DNA of 50,325 bases, from positions 1 to 50,325 of the forward strand of contig JAFRQP010000008.1 of NCBI GenBank assembly GCA_017428565.1, written 5' to 3'. The position numbers and the translations under genes were made by a program. Positions 1 through 7,953 of this stretch are shown here, piece after piece. Every line of letters starts with the position of its first letter. Position 1 is the stretch's first letter. The DNA comes from Oscillospiraceae bacterium (GTDB taxonomy: Bacteria > Bacillota > Clostridia > Oscillospirales > Oscillospiraceae). The notes below the pieces were generated by a model that did no database searches, was not told the DNA's origin, and worked only from the letters and a program-made list of their open reading frames with translations.

Positions 1-118
<118 letters not shown>

Positions 119-147
119 TTTCAAAGCGAAAACAGTATATGAAAATG

Positions 148-177
148 CCTGAGAGCCTATGCTCCCAGGTATTTTTT
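148..177 (+). terminator. Rho-independent terminator after GAPDH gene
   Basis: Nine-base arms at 148-156 and 161-169, with one mismatch and a four-base loop, are followed closely by a run of six T (172-177). It lies 30 bases after the GAPDH stop codon, so it most likely ends that transcript. Confidence 0.75.
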
Positions 178-185
178 ATGCGGTA

Positions 186-244
186 ATACGGATACCTGAT
201 AGAAAGGTCGGAAAGAATCAGAGATTTCAATCAGGTATCCGTAT
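186..244. repeat. 14-bp perfect inverted repeat at the end of the transposase remnant
   Basis: The arms 186-199 (ATACGGATACCTGA) and 231-244 are perfect inverted copies separated by 31 bases. The right arm overlaps the last codons of the minus-strand transposase remnant. The layout suggests a structured end of a REP-associated element or a terminator for the transposase gene. No second copy was noticed in this window. Confidence 0.7.
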
Positions 245-418
245 AAAGTACCGATCCTCCGCCCACCGGGCGGGGTTTGTGTCGATGCAGTCCCAAATCA
301 TGCGATAGTCATCCTCCCCGCGGATCACATGCTCGTGGTAGGAACGCTGCCAGGCGGTCAAATCGGGAAAGAGAGCGTGGATCGCTTTACTGCTGTTCAT
401 TTTCAGGAATCCGACAGC
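227..418 (-). pseudogene. REP-associated tyrosine (Y1/IS200-like) transposase, 3' remnant
   Basis: On the minus strand, codons from about 418 down to the TGA at 227-229 read as a C-terminal Y1 transposase segment, including AWQRSYHEHVIRGEDDYRM and IDTNPARWAEDRYF. These match the conserved end of REP-associated tyrosine transposases (W-Q-R-x-[FY]-[YH]-[DE]-H-x-I-R, then NP-x-[RK]W). The N-terminal part with the HUH metal-binding motif is missing: upstream of about 418 the frame runs into the dispersed GTAGGGGC repeat. About 60 codons survive, with no start codon, so this is a dead 5'-truncated copy. It sits in the intergenic space between the GAPDH gene and a lipoprotein gene. Confidence 0.75.
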
Positions 419-451
419 CTTATCAAGAAACGACCGGCTCCTGTTCTCCCG

Positions 452-572
452 TAGGGGCGGCCTTTGTGCCCGCCCGTCTGTCCGATCTGCGGAGGGATTC
501 GCGGACGAGCAATGTGCTCGTCCCTACGGAGCGGGCGGGGTTTTCCTGTAGGGGCACTTGGTGTCGCCCGCG
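452..572. repeat. Dispersed GTAGGGGC-type intergenic repeat
   Basis: Copies of a family whose units begin GTAGGGGC and continue through G/C-rich inverted segments; here also the internal palindromic piece GGACGAGCAATGTGCTCGTCC. Related pieces recur in this window near 12290-12550, 37570, 39857-39935 and 43600-43950, always between genes. No reading frame in it looks real. It abuts the truncated transposase and may mark the break point. Confidence 0.7.
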
Positions 573-608
573 AAAAAACAGCAGCCGGGGGAGAGCCCCC
601 GGCTGCTG
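573..608 (-). terminator. Strong rho-independent terminator of the lipoprotein gene
   Basis: A perfect 13-bp stem (579-591 with 596-608) with loop AGAG; on the minus strand it is followed by six U (A573-578 on the given strand). It lies 45 bases beyond the stop codon of the minus-strand lipoprotein gene. Confidence 0.9.
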
Positions 609-652
609 TGCGTTTCATATGCGGTTGTTTCTGTCGTCGGACCTGTCTGCCT

Positions 653-2113
653 TTACTGCATGCTGTTGAGCAGGGAGTTGAGCTGATCCGGGGTCAGGCC
701 CTGGCCCTCCAGGCCGGGGTTGTAGACGATGGAGTAGTTGTCGTACCAGTTGCTGAAGTAGGCGGCGTTGATGGTGACGCCGTCGCCCTTGCACTGGAGC
801 GTGACGCCCTTGAGCACCAGATCCCAGTTGTTGGAGTAGCTGCTGTAGTCGCCGGAGAGCTCGACGCCGGTGGTGTTATAGGACTTGCGGATGCGCATTT
901 TGACGTTGCCGTCGGAGTCACAGTAGGCGGCCTCGATCATGCCGTCCCGGTAGCGGAAGGTCTTCAGCCGCAGACCCTCGGGGATCGCCTGCTCCACGGG
1001 AGGAGTGAAGCTCACGCCGGAGTTGGTGACGGCCTCGTCCAGGGAGTAGGTCTCGACCCACTCATCGACCACGGGACCCAGACCGGGCGTGGGCTCCGGC
1101 TCCGGCGCGGAAGTGGGAGTGGGGAAGATGGGGATGGGGCCCGGGGTGGCGGTGGGCTCCGGCGCGGTCGTAGGCGCCGCGGTGGGCGTGGGCGTGGGCG
1201 TCGGCGTGCCGCCGGAGGTGACGGTGATCAGCGCCATCTGCGTGTCGGTGTAGCCGTTGTTGTTGCGGTAACGGCAGTAGACGCGCCAGCCGTTGAGCTC
1301 GGCGGGGATGTTGTTCAGCTTCATGGTGCTGTACATGCCGTTGATGATCTCCAGCTTCGGGAACTCCTTGGCGGCCTCTTCATAGGTCAGGTCGGTCTTC
1401 CCGTCGGGGCTCACAAAGTGCCAGACGGCCCAGATGGCGTTCTCGTATCTGGCCACGAAGGAGCAGCTGCCGCCGGGCTTCACGGTCTCGTCCGTGGGGC
1501 TCTTCTTGATGATGGGCAGCTTTGCAGGGTCAGCCGCGGGGGTGGGCGAGGGGGCTTGGGTGGGCGCGGGGGTGGCGCTGGGCTCGGTGGGAGTGCTGGA
1601 GCTGGGGATGATGACGATGCCGGTGCCGCCTTCCGAGGCGTCCAGAGCCTTGTCATAGAGGAAAGAGGTGGCGCCGCGGCTGGGGTCGGTTTCGTCGGTC
1701 CAGATCAGGCGGCGGTCGCCGGGGGTGAAGGAACCGGTCCCGTTGGTGTAGACGGTGTTGTCGGTCTCCTTGCCGTCCGCGTCAAACTCCCGCTCAATAT
1801 AGGTGGCGTCGCTGTACACGAAGGCGGCCTTCTGGGGATCGTAAACGCCGTTCATGGTGAAGTAGGCGCGGCTGCTGGCGCTGCCGGGCCAGTCGATGGT
1901 GAAGGAAGCGGTCTGTTCGCCGGTGGCCTTCACGGTCAGCGTGCCGCGGTGCGCGATCTCCTCCACATAGAGACCCTCCCACTCCTTGGGGTTGATCGTG
2001 GGCAGGTTTTCTGCCGGGGGGGCTTCCTCTTCCGTCGAGCCGCCGCAGGCGGGCAGGGCGAGAAGAATGCACAACAGGCAGAGCACCAGCGCAAGAATGC
2101 GTTTCTTGTTCAT
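653..2113 (-). CDS. Surface lipoprotein with Pro/Thr linkers and an Ig-like domain
   Basis: 486 residues. The N-terminus is a lipoprotein signal: MNKKR, a hydrophobic stretch, then lipobox LPAC with the lipidated cysteine at residue 23, so the mature protein should be anchored outside the membrane. A beta-rich N-terminal domain (about 45-165) and a central Ig-like domain are separated by two low-complexity linkers rich in PTP, PAP and PEP, followed by a C-terminal beta-rich domain. No catalytic motif is visible and I do not recognise a named family. The start is supported by AAGGAGG nine bases upstream and by a TTGTCG-N17-TATAAT promoter. The gene is transcribed alone, divergent from the carbonic anhydrase gene, and ends at a strong hairpin. 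A substrate-binding or cell-wall role is possible but unproven. Confidence 0.8.
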   Translation of the reverse strand: MNKKRILALVLCLLCILLALPACGGSTEEEAPPAENLPTINPKEWEGLYVEEIAHRGTLTVKATGEQTASFTIDWPGSASSRAYFTMNGVYDPQKAAFVYSDATYIEREFDADGKETDNTVYTNGTGSFTPGDRRLIWTDETDPSRGATSFLYDKALDASEGGTGIVIIPSSSTPTEPSATPAPTQAPSPTPAADPAKLPIIKKSPTDETVKPGGSCSFVARYENAIWAVWHFVSPDGKTDLTYEEAAKEFPKLEIINGMYSTMKLNNIPAELNGWRVYCRYRNNNGYTDTQMALITVTSGGTPTPTPTPTAAPTTAPEPTATPGPIPIFPTPTSAPEPEPTPGLGPVVDEWVETYSLDEAVTNSGVSFTPPVEQAIPEGLRLKTFRYRDGMIEAAYCDSDGNVKMRIRKSYNTTGVELSGDYSSYSNNWDLVLKGVTLQCKGDGVTINAAYFSNWYDNYSIVYNPGLEGQGLTPDQLNSLLNSMQ

Positions 2114-2164
2114 TTCGGTACCTCCTTAATTGTATATTTTCGCGTTGTTCTTTTCTAATGGTTC

Positions 2165-2193
2165 ATTATACCACGCCCGCGCGGAAACGACAA
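2165..2193 (-). promoter_or_regulatory. Promoter of the lipoprotein gene
   Basis: On the minus strand TTGTCG (2193-2188), 17-base spacer, TATAAT (2170-2165). The lipoprotein start codon lies about 50 bases downstream. Confidence 0.7.
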
Positions 2194-2231
2194 GCGGTTC
2201 CGCGCAGAAAAGCGTGGAAAAACTGTGGCGC

Positions 2232-2260
2232 TTGACAGGGCGGCGGGGGAATGATACCAT
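2232..2260 (+). promoter_or_regulatory. Promoter of the carbonic anhydrase gene
   Basis: TTGACA (2232-2237), 17-base spacer, TACCAT (2255-2260). Consensus -35 and a 4/6 -10. The start codon is only 22 bases beyond the -10, so the 5' leader is very short and holds just the ribosome site. Confidence 0.6.
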
Positions 2261-2282
2261 CGGGGAGAAGGAGGGGGATTTC

Positions 2283-2822
2283 ATGACGCAAGAAAGCATT
2301 CGTCAGCGGCTGGAACTGGGCAATCAGCGCTGGCAGCAGCGGCAGGACCTGGCGGCCCTGCGGGAATACACCGCCCGGCACGGACAGCAGCCCTATGCCA
2401 TCGTGGTGGCCTGCTCGGACTCCAGGGTGATCCCGGAGCAGATCTTCGACGCGGAGCTGGGGGAGCTCTTTGTGATCCGGGTGGCGGGGAACGTGCTGGA
2501 CAAGCACCAGCTGGGCAGCATCGAGTATGCCGCCGGACATCTCCACTGCCGGATGATCCTGCTGCTGGGGCACACCGGCTGCGGCGCGGTGAGCGCGGCT
2601 CTCGCCGGCGGCGGCGAGGGCTATATCCAGTACATCACCGACGAGATCCTGCTGGCGGCGGGGGAGGAGCGGGACCCGCTCCGCGCCTGCGAGAAGAATG
2701 TGCTCCACGGGGTGGAGATCCTGCGGCGGGAGTTTGCGGATCATCCGGAGATCCCCGCGGAGGGGCTGGAGATCCGCGGCGCGGTCTACGAGATCGACAG
2801 CGGCGCCCTGCGCTGGCTGTAG
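2283..2822 (+). CDS. Beta-class carbonic anhydrase
   Basis: 179 residues, the usual size of compact bacterial beta-carbonic anhydrases, which interconvert CO2 and bicarbonate. Zinc ligands are visible: C44 in ACSDSR, H97 and C100 in GHTGCG. The catalytic dyad D46/R48 is intact, as is the RVAGN segment (66-70). No signal peptide, so cytoplasmic. The ATG at 2283 was chosen over upstream in-frame starts because GGAGAAGGAGGGG lies just before it and upstream codons cross the promoter. The gene stands alone, divergent from the lipoprotein gene and convergent with the acyltransferase gene; a repeat with inverted arms lies behind it. A likely role is bicarbonate supply for carboxylases. Confidence 0.92.
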   Translation: MTQESIRQRLELGNQRWQQRQDLAALREYTARHGQQPYAIVVACSDSRVIPEQIFDAELGELFVIRVAGNVLDKHQLGSIEYAAGHLHCRMILLLGHTGCGAVSAALAGGGEGYIQYITDEILLAAGEERDPLRACEKNVLHGVEILRREFADHPEIPAEGLEIRGAVYEIDSGALRWL

Positions 2823-2828
2823 TGCGGA

Positions 2829-2923
2829 GGAGTACGCAGTAGTTAGTGCGTAGTGCGTAGAGGACGGGAGAAACGAAATCGCTTCTCTCGCCCCCTAAGC
2901 ACTACGCACTATTTACTAAGCAC
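2829..2923. repeat. Inverted repeat built from GTGCGTA / TACGCAC heptamers
   Basis: The left arm contains tandem TAGTGCG units (about 2842-2860) and the right arm holds the complementary CACTACGCACTA segment (about 2899-2922). It fills the gap between two convergent genes and could fold into a long hairpin that ends both transcripts. A closely similar stretch lies at 39961-40005. Confidence 0.65.
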
Positions 2924-4352
2924 TGTGTTTGCGGAAGCGGGGGCCCCAGTAGTCCCGCCCGTAGACCAGGATCTCCGCCAGCAGGCAGAGGGGCAGGGCG
3001 GCCAGCACGTCCAGGGCGGAGTGCTGCTTCACAAAGCAGACGGAGATGCAGACCATCACGACGAAGAAGCTCAGCGCAAGCTTCCTGCCCCGGCCCAGCA
3101 TGCGGTCCTTGAGCCCCACGGAGAGGATGCCCAGGGAATAGGCCACGTGCAGCGAGGGACAGACCCCCGTGCTGGTGTCGAAGGAATAGATGAAGCCCAT
3201 CAGAGCGGTGAGCAGGTTCTCCCGCGGGAAGACCTCCGGCCGCAGATCCTGGCGGCTGGGCCAGAGCACGTAGCAGAGCATGGCCACCACCTGGGTCACG
3301 ATGATGAACTTCTGCAGATGACGGAAGCCGTCCACATCGTAAAAGAAGGTGTAGAGCAGCGAGCCGAAGACCAAAAAGTACCAGCCCACATAGAAGATCA
3401 GAAACAGCTCGTTGAAGGGGATCCAGTCGTCCAGCGCGCAGTGGATGGGGGTGCAGCGCTCCGGGGGGATCAGATTCTCCGTGATGAAGTACATGCAGAA
3501 ATAGAAGATCCAGCCGCCCAGCAGCTTCACGTGGGAGAAGCGGGGCTCGTTCAGCCGCCGCAGGGAGAAGCCCCGGTAGTCCACGGGCTCGCGCTTTTCG
3601 GGGGCCTCCTCCGGGCGGTTGTAGGGATAGAGCCGCCGGGACACATTGGGGTAGGGCACCACCCGGTGCAGGGGCTGTGCCTGGGCCATGCGGGTGATCT
3701 CATCCATGAGCCGGGCGCAGATCCGATCCCGCTCCTCCTCGATGGGAGCCTCGGGCCGGAAGCGGACAGGCTCGCCGTAAAAGAGGCTCTTCCGCTCCGG
3801 GGCCACGTACAGGGGCACAAAGCACAGGGCCTTGCCGGTCTTTTTGTAGTACAGCCGGGCCAGGTCCACGAATTTCTCCTGAAAGGCGTGGACAATGTGG
3901 TTGTGCTCGTCATAGCACTCGGGGAAGATGACCAGTCTGCTGCCCTCCTGCAGCCGCCGGAGGCTCTCCCGGAAGGTGGTGAGCAGCCGCGTGTCGTGAT
4001 AGACGGCGATGGTGTGGGCGTTGTTGAAGACCAGCAGGGACAGCGGCACGATCAGATGGCTCAGCAGCTTGAAGAACCAGCGGAAGGCCTTGGGCCTGCC
4101 GGACCAGAAGTCCCGGTAGGCGTAGTCCGCCACCTCTTCCCTGTGCATCATCTCCCCGGCGCACCAGATGAAGTGCCGCCCGGGGGTGTAAAGCTCGGCC
4201 GCGATGGGTCCGTACATGTGACTGTGATTGCCGACGATGAGGCAGGGCTCCTCCGGCAGCTTCTCCGCGCCCTCCAGGCGGTATTTCGGGGAGAAGAGCC
4301 AGACGAACCAGCGGATCACCCGGTACAGCAGGCTAACCTTTTTCTCTTCCAT
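2916..4352 (-). CDS. Lysophospholipid acyltransferase-like domain fused to AUR1-type PAP2 phosphatase
   Basis: 478 residues in two parts. Residues about 1-220 resemble a PlsC/LPLAT glycerolipid acyltransferase: NHSHMYG at 42-48 occupies the NHx4D position and FPECYDE the FPEG position. The catalytic Asp is Gly48, so activity is doubtful or altered. Residues about 290-478 contain several TM helices and the PAP2/AUR1 hallmarks CPSLHVAYS and KQHSALDVLAALP, which in the family handle phosphate esters of lipids or inositol phosphotransfer. The fusion suggests membrane lipid remodelling with both activities on one protein. The start is supported by a GAAGGAG site. It is transcribed in the same direction as the thioesterase gene, with GC-rich hairpins between them. 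Confidence 0.75.
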   Translation of the reverse strand: MEEKKVSLLYRVIRWFVWLFSPKYRLEGAEKLPEEPCLIVGNHSHMYGPIAAELYTPGRHFIWCAGEMMHREEVADYAYRDFWSGRPKAFRWFFKLLSHLIVPLSLLVFNNAHTIAVYHDTRLLTTFRESLRRLQEGSRLVIFPECYDEHNHIVHAFQEKFVDLARLYYKKTGKALCFVPLYVAPERKSLFYGEPVRFRPEAPIEEERDRICARLMDEITRMAQAQPLHRVVPYPNVSRRLYPYNRPEEAPEKREPVDYRGFSLRRLNEPRFSHVKLLGGWIFYFCMYFITENLIPPERCTPIHCALDDWIPFNELFLIFYVGWYFLVFGSLLYTFFYDVDGFRHLQKFIIVTQVVAMLCYVLWPSRQDLRPEVFPRENLLTALMGFIYSFDTSTGVCPSLHVAYSLGILSVGLKDRMLGRGRKLALSFFVVMVCISVCFVKQHSALDVLAALPLCLLAEILVYGRDYWGPRFRKHSA

Positions 4353-4441
4353 GTTGCTCCTTCTTTCGCCCGCCCGAAGGCGGGCAAAATGCGGCCGGGC
4401 GGCAAGCCGCCCGGGTCACGCAAGTCAAATTCGCTGTGGCC

Positions 4442-4852
4442 TCAATCCGTGTAGAACAGCTCCAGATCGCCGGTGCAGCACAGGCGATCCTGGTCGTCGT
4501 ACAGGTCTACCCGCGCAAGGCAGATTGTTCTCCCCGCCTTGACGACCCGGCCCTCCGCCCGCATCCTCGTGCCGGTGAGCGGCCGGAGATAGTGGACGCT
4601 GGCGCTCCGGGTCACCATGGGGCGCGCTTCGCCGGAGGCGTAGATGGCGGCCACGCCGCCGGCCACGTCCAGGAGCGTGGCGCTCATGCCCCCGTGGATC
4701 GCGCCCCGGGGATTGCAGAGCTCCGGCCGGATCGGGCAGACCACGCGGCACCAGCCCTGGCCCACGGCCTCCACCTGCAGGCCCACGAAACGGTTGAAGG
4801 GACCCAGCCCCGCGTTGACCTTCTGCAGCCAGTCTTCTCTCGGCTCATTCAT
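4442..4852 (-). CDS. PaaI-type hotdog-fold thioesterase
   Basis: 136 residues, a typical single hotdog domain. The motif GAIHGGM (50-56), with the HGG signature of PaaI/YbgC-like acyl-CoA thioesterases, lies at the start of the long hotdog helix. No signal peptide, so cytoplasmic. The likely reaction is hydrolysis of an acyl- or aryl-CoA thioester; the substrate cannot be told. Its ATG overlaps the TGA of the upstream Nudix gene (ATGA, 4849-4852), showing translational coupling. It is the third gene of a D,D-carboxypeptidase - Nudix - thioesterase operon on the minus strand. Confidence 0.85.
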   Translation of the reverse strand: MNEPREDWLQKVNAGLGPFNRFVGLQVEAVGQGWCRVVCPIRPELCNPRGAIHGGMSATLLDVAGGVAAIYASGEARPMVTRSASVHYLRPLTGTRMRAEGRVVKAGRTICLARVDLYDDQDRLCCTGDLELFYTD

Positions 4853-5367
4853 ACGCCGCTCCTTCCGGGGAAAAGATAGACCCCGTCAAAGCTGCCGTTC
4901 AGAAAGGCCTGGGCCAGACTGCCGGGCTTGATGCGCTCCCTGGCCTCCTGCACGGGAAACCAGCTCCAGTCGTCCACCTCGCCGTTGGGGCTTGGCAGCT
5001 CCTCGGCCACGGTGACGGTGAAATTCAGCATCAGGGTGTTGCTGGGGGCAAAATAGTGACTGTGGTTGAAGCGCAGAGAGCGGACGGTCATGCTGAGCTC
5101 CTCCCGGACCTCCCGGGCGGCGGCGTCCTCCGCATCCTCTCCCTGGTTTACATAACCCGCGACAAGCACCCAGTGGGGACGGCCGTACTGCCGGATCAGC
5201 AGCACCCGCTCCTTCTTCTCGTCCATCACCACCATGCTGACGGCGGTGTTGTATATGGGATAGCGCCAGGCGCCGCAGCTCTCGCACCAGGGGATGGGGC
5301 GCCCCTCGCCGGGGTGGTCCCGAAGCTGCAGCTTTCCGCCGCAGTGCATGCAGTAGTTCATCTCCAT
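4849..5367 (-). CDS. Nudix hydrolase with N-terminal zinc ribbon (NudC-like)
   Basis: 172 residues. A zinc ribbon (C6, C9, C28, C31) precedes a Nudix domain. The Nudix box reads G71-x5-E77-x7-R85-E86-V-R-E89-E90-L, giving all the metal-binding glutamates; the usual final GU is SM here. The arrangement resembles NADH pyrophosphatase (NudC), but the SQPWPFPxS motif of true NudC is not seen, so the substrate is open. Its ribosome site GGGAGATGA overlaps the stop of the carboxypeptidase gene, only three bases upstream, and its own stop overlaps the thioesterase start. Confidence 0.85.
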   Translation of the reverse strand: MEMNYCMHCGGKLQLRDHPGEGRPIPWCESCGAWRYPIYNTAVSMVVMDEKKERVLLIRQYGRPHWVLVAGYVNQGEDAEDAAAREVREELSMTVRSLRFNHSHYFAPSNTLMLNFTVTVAEELPSPNGEVDDWSWFPVQEARERIKPGSLAQAFLNGSFDGVYLFPGRSGV

Positions 5368-5370
5368 GGC

Positions 5371-6777
5371 TCATCTCCCTCTCTTGCTCGGCGTGGGAGC
5401 GGGCGTCGGCAGCGGCGTGGGCTCCGGCTCCGGCTGGGCGAAGCCCCGGTCCGTCCAGGTGCTGCGGGCGTAGCGCAGCAGGATCTCCACGGCCTGGTTG
5501 CGGGTGTCGGCGCACTCGGCGCCCAGGACGATGGCCACGGCGGTGTGGGTCTCGCCGTTCACGGTGACGGGGAGGGTGGCCACCAGGCAGGAGCCGGCCC
5601 GGTTGGTGGAGCCGGTTTTCAGCCCGTTGCAGCCCTCCAGGTTAAAGACCACCGCGTTGGAGTTGGCGGTGTTGTAGCTGAGAGAGGGCATGCTGCCGTA
5701 GCGCTCGCCGGTGATCTGGGTGATCTCCGGATACTCCGTCAGCAGGATCTGGCAGAGGAGGAACAGATCCTCCGCGGACATCACGTTCTGCACCTTGGCG
5801 GTGACGGATTGGTTCAGATAGAGAGGCAGGCCGTGGGGATTGTAGAAGCGGGCGCTGTCCAGTCCCAGCTCCCGGGCCCGCTCGTTCATGCGGTCCACAA
5901 AGGCCGCCTCGGAGCCGGCCAGATGCTCCGCCAGGGCCAGGGCGCTCTCGTTGCTGGAGGCCATCAGCATGACCTGCAGCAGCTCCTGGAAGGGATAGCC
6001 CACCCCCTCCCGGAGGGTGACCATGGCGTCCGGCCCCTGGGAGAGGGCGGCCGCGTTCCCGGAGACGCTGACCCGGTCGTAGAGGGAGATGTCTCCGTTG
6101 GCCAGCCCCTCCTCCAGCAGGAGCAGGGTCATGAGCTTGGTGATGCTGGCGATGGGCACGGCGTCGTCCGCGTTGTGGGCGTAGAGGATCTCCCCGGTGT
6201 CGGCGTCGCCCAGCAGCACGGCGCTGAAGCAGGTGAAATAGCCCTGCTCGGCCAGGCGCGGCACGTCGGGATAAAAGTGCTGCCCCGGGTAGAGCCGGAG
6301 CCCGTCCTCCTGGAACTCGGCGGGGATGTCCAGCATGAGCTGGATGTCCGTCAGACCCATGTACAGATCCTGTCCCGCCCGGTAGGTGTAGTAGCGGCGC
6401 TCCTGGCCGTTGACGAAGATGCGGTTGCGGGTGGGGCTGAAGGAGGAGACCCAGGGGCTTTCGGTGGGATTGCCGGCTTCGCTGGCGGTCCTGGCGTCCT
6501 GCCCGGTGGTGACCGTGAAGAACTCCCCGTCTCCGGCGGTGTACTGGTAGGCGAAGGTAAAGGCCGCGGGGGTGCCGCTCAGCACCGCGGAGAGGTCGTA
6601 CAGCGACAGGTAGTAGTTGCCGGCATAGTCGTTCTGCATGGCCCGCACCGTGACCGTCTTATCGCCGATCAGCACCCGCAGATAGAAGGGGTAGGCGTCG
6701 GCGAAGGCCGCGCCGCCGCAGCTCAGCAGCAGCGCGCAGCACAGCAGCAGGGCGAGAAAAAGCTTTTTCAGCTTCAC
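5371..6777 (-). CDS. D-alanyl-D-alanine carboxypeptidase (peptidase S11, DacA/DacF type)
   Basis: 468 residues, exported. This penicillin-binding protein trims the terminal D-Ala from peptidoglycan pentapeptides. The three active-site motifs are intact: SITK (S211-K214), SSN (274-276) and KTG (387-389). It has a signal sequence with both an AFA cleavage site and a possible LLSC lipobox at C20, so it may be a lipoprotein or a soluble exported protein. An unusual N-terminal domain of about 150 residues precedes the catalytic domain, and the C-terminus is a PEPEPTPLPTPAPTP linker ending in KRGR. The start is GTG at 6777, with a TTGCGC-N17-TATAAT promoter close by. It leads the operon with the Nudix and thioesterase genes. 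Confidence 0.92.
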   Translation of the reverse strand: MKLKKLFLALLLCCALLLSCGGAAFADAYPFYLRVLIGDKTVTVRAMQNDYAGNYYLSLYDLSAVLSGTPAAFTFAYQYTAGDGEFFTVTTGQDARTASEAGNPTESPWVSSFSPTRNRIFVNGQERRYYTYRAGQDLYMGLTDIQLMLDIPAEFQEDGLRLYPGQHFYPDVPRLAEQGYFTCFSAVLLGDADTGEILYAHNADDAVPIASITKLMTLLLLEEGLANGDISLYDRVSVSGNAAALSQGPDAMVTLREGVGYPFQELLQVMLMASSNESALALAEHLAGSEAAFVDRMNERARELGLDSARFYNPHGLPLYLNQSVTAKVQNVMSAEDLFLLCQILLTEYPEITQITGERYGSMPSLSYNTANSNAVVFNLEGCNGLKTGSTNRAGSCLVATLPVTVNGETHTAVAIVLGAECADTRNQAVEILLRYARSTWTDRGFAQPEPEPTPLPTPAPTPSKRGR

Positions 6778-6812
6778 GGGAAAGCCTTCTTTCGGGGTAG
6801 AAATCTTGATGT

Positions 6813-6841
6813 ATTATACGCGCTTTTGCGGCGAAGCGCAA
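6813..6841 (-). promoter_or_regulatory. Promoter of the carboxypeptidase operon
   Basis: On the minus strand TTGCGC (6841-6836), 17-base spacer, TATAAT (6818-6813), 36 bases before the GTG start. Confidence 0.65.
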
Positions 6842-6847
6842 GTGCGC

Positions 6848-7720
6848 TCAGCGAACGGGGTTTTCCAGGGCGCCGATGCCCTCGATCCGGCAGCAGACCA
6901 GGTCTCCCGGCTGGAGGAAGCGGGGGCTGGCGGAGCCCATGAGCACGCCCTTGGGGGTGCCGGTGGCGATGATGGTGCCGGCCTTCAGCACCATGCCCCG
7001 GGAGAGGGTGCTGATGATCTCGGCGATGCTGTGGATCAACAGGCCGGTATTGCTGTTCTGCCGCAGCTCCCCGTTGAGGGTGGTGGAGATGCGCAGCCGG
7101 GGCGGGAAGCTGAACTCGTCCGCCGTGACGATGCAGGGCCCCATGGGGCAGAAGCCCTCCAGGCTCTTGCCGAAGTACCACTGCTTGTGCCGGGTCTGCA
7201 CCTCCCGGGCGCTGACGTCGTTGAGGATGGTGTAGCCGAAGACACAGGCCGCCGCGTCCTCCTCGGAGACGTTCTCGGCGTCCCGGCCCAGGATCACCGC
7301 CAGCTCGTTTTCAAAGTCCAGCTGCTGCGTCAGATCCCGGTGGGCGGGGATGGGCGCGCCCGTGCCCTGGGAGTAGCTCACCCGCTTGGAGAAGAAGATG
7401 GGCGCGGCCAGCTCCAGCCCGAAGGCGTCCTTGGAAAAGCCCTTGGCCTCATCGGCGTGATCCCGGTAGTTGAGCCCCAGGCAGAGCACGTCCTGCAGGG
7501 GCCGGGGGATGGGGGAGAGCAGCCGGACGGCGGAGAGGGGCAGACCTTCCCCCTCGGCGGCGGCCATGGCGGCCCGATCCTCCGCGGTGGAGCGAAGGAT
7601 CAGCTCGTTCATATCCCGGAAGGGGAAGCCCAGCTCCTCCAGAGGCAGCACCCGCTCCCCCCGCAGAACGCCCAGCTCCTCCCGGGCGCTTTCCGTTCTT
7701 GTAAAGGTGATCAGCTTCAT
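6848..7720 (-). CDS. Fumarylacetoacetate hydrolase family protein
   Basis: 290 residues, usual for the FAH family of Mg2+-dependent C-C or C-O hydrolases, decarboxylases and isomerases acting on beta-keto acids. Family motifs appear in order: GLNYRDHA, LDFENELAVILG (metal-binding Glu residues), NDVSARE, GKSLEGFCPMGP and TGTPKGV. The N-terminal 70 residues form the usual small domain. No signal peptide. The gene is preceded by AGGAGG and by a consensus-like promoter, and it appears monocistronic. Acylpyruvase, oxaloacetate decarboxylase and 2-hydroxyhepta-2,4-diene-1,7-dioate isomerase all share these motifs, so the exact reaction stays open. Confidence 0.88.
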   Translation of the reverse strand: MKLITFTRTESAREELGVLRGERVLPLEELGFPFRDMNELILRSTAEDRAAMAAAEGEGLPLSAVRLLSPIPRPLQDVLCLGLNYRDHADEAKGFSKDAFGLELAAPIFFSKRVSYSQGTGAPIPAHRDLTQQLDFENELAVILGRDAENVSEEDAAACVFGYTILNDVSAREVQTRHKQWYFGKSLEGFCPMGPCIVTADEFSFPPRLRISTTLNGELRQNSNTGLLIHSIAEIISTLSRGMVLKAGTIIATGTPKGVLMGSASPRFLQPGDLVCCRIEGIGALENPVR

Positions 7721-7750
7721 GCAGGATCCCTCCTGTGAGTTTTTTCTCCA

Positions 7751-7779
7751 TTATAGCCCCAAAATCCCGCTTCTGCAAG
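7751..7779 (-). promoter_or_regulatory. Promoter of the FAH-family gene
   Basis: On the minus strand TTGCAG (7779-7774), 17-base spacer, TATAAT (7756-7751), 31 bases before the start codon. Confidence 0.75.
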
Positions 7780-7783
7780 AGCA

Positions 7784-7827
7784 AAAGCCCCACCCTTGCG
7801 CGTAAACCGCGCAGGACGGGGCTTTTT
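7784..7827 (-). terminator. Terminator upstream of the FAH-gene promoter
   Basis: AAAAGCCCC (7784-7792) pairs with GGGGCTTTT (from 7818), with an inner TGCGCG/CGCGCA stem. It lies downstream of the transporter gene on the minus strand and just before the next promoter, so it should insulate the two units. Confidence 0.65.
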
Positions 7828-7828
7828 C

Positions 7829-7948
7829 ATGAGTGAAAAGTGAAGAGTGAAAAGTGAAGAGTTATGGAATCGCCTGCGGCGACAAATTGGAATACATCAC
7901 GCCTGCGGCGTGATTCCTAAACTTTTCACTTTTCGCTTTTATCTCTTC
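7829..7948. repeat. TTCACT/AGTGAA tandem repeat with inverted arms
   Basis: GTGAAAAGTGAAGAGTGAAA-type repeats (7834-7862) are mirrored by CTTTTCACTTTTCGC-type repeats (about 7919-7945). Between them lie GCGGCGACAAAT and CGCCTGCGGCG palindromes. The same short unit recurs at about 12752-12782, 40002-40030, 43831-43862 and 44029-44079, so it is a dispersed intergenic family. Confidence 0.65.
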
Positions 7949-7953
7949 ACTTT

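Noticed and set aside
464-2158. Plus-strand frame of 564 codons opposite the lipoprotein gene
   Set aside because: Opposes a clear lipoprotein with lipobox, promoter and terminator; starts inside a repeat.
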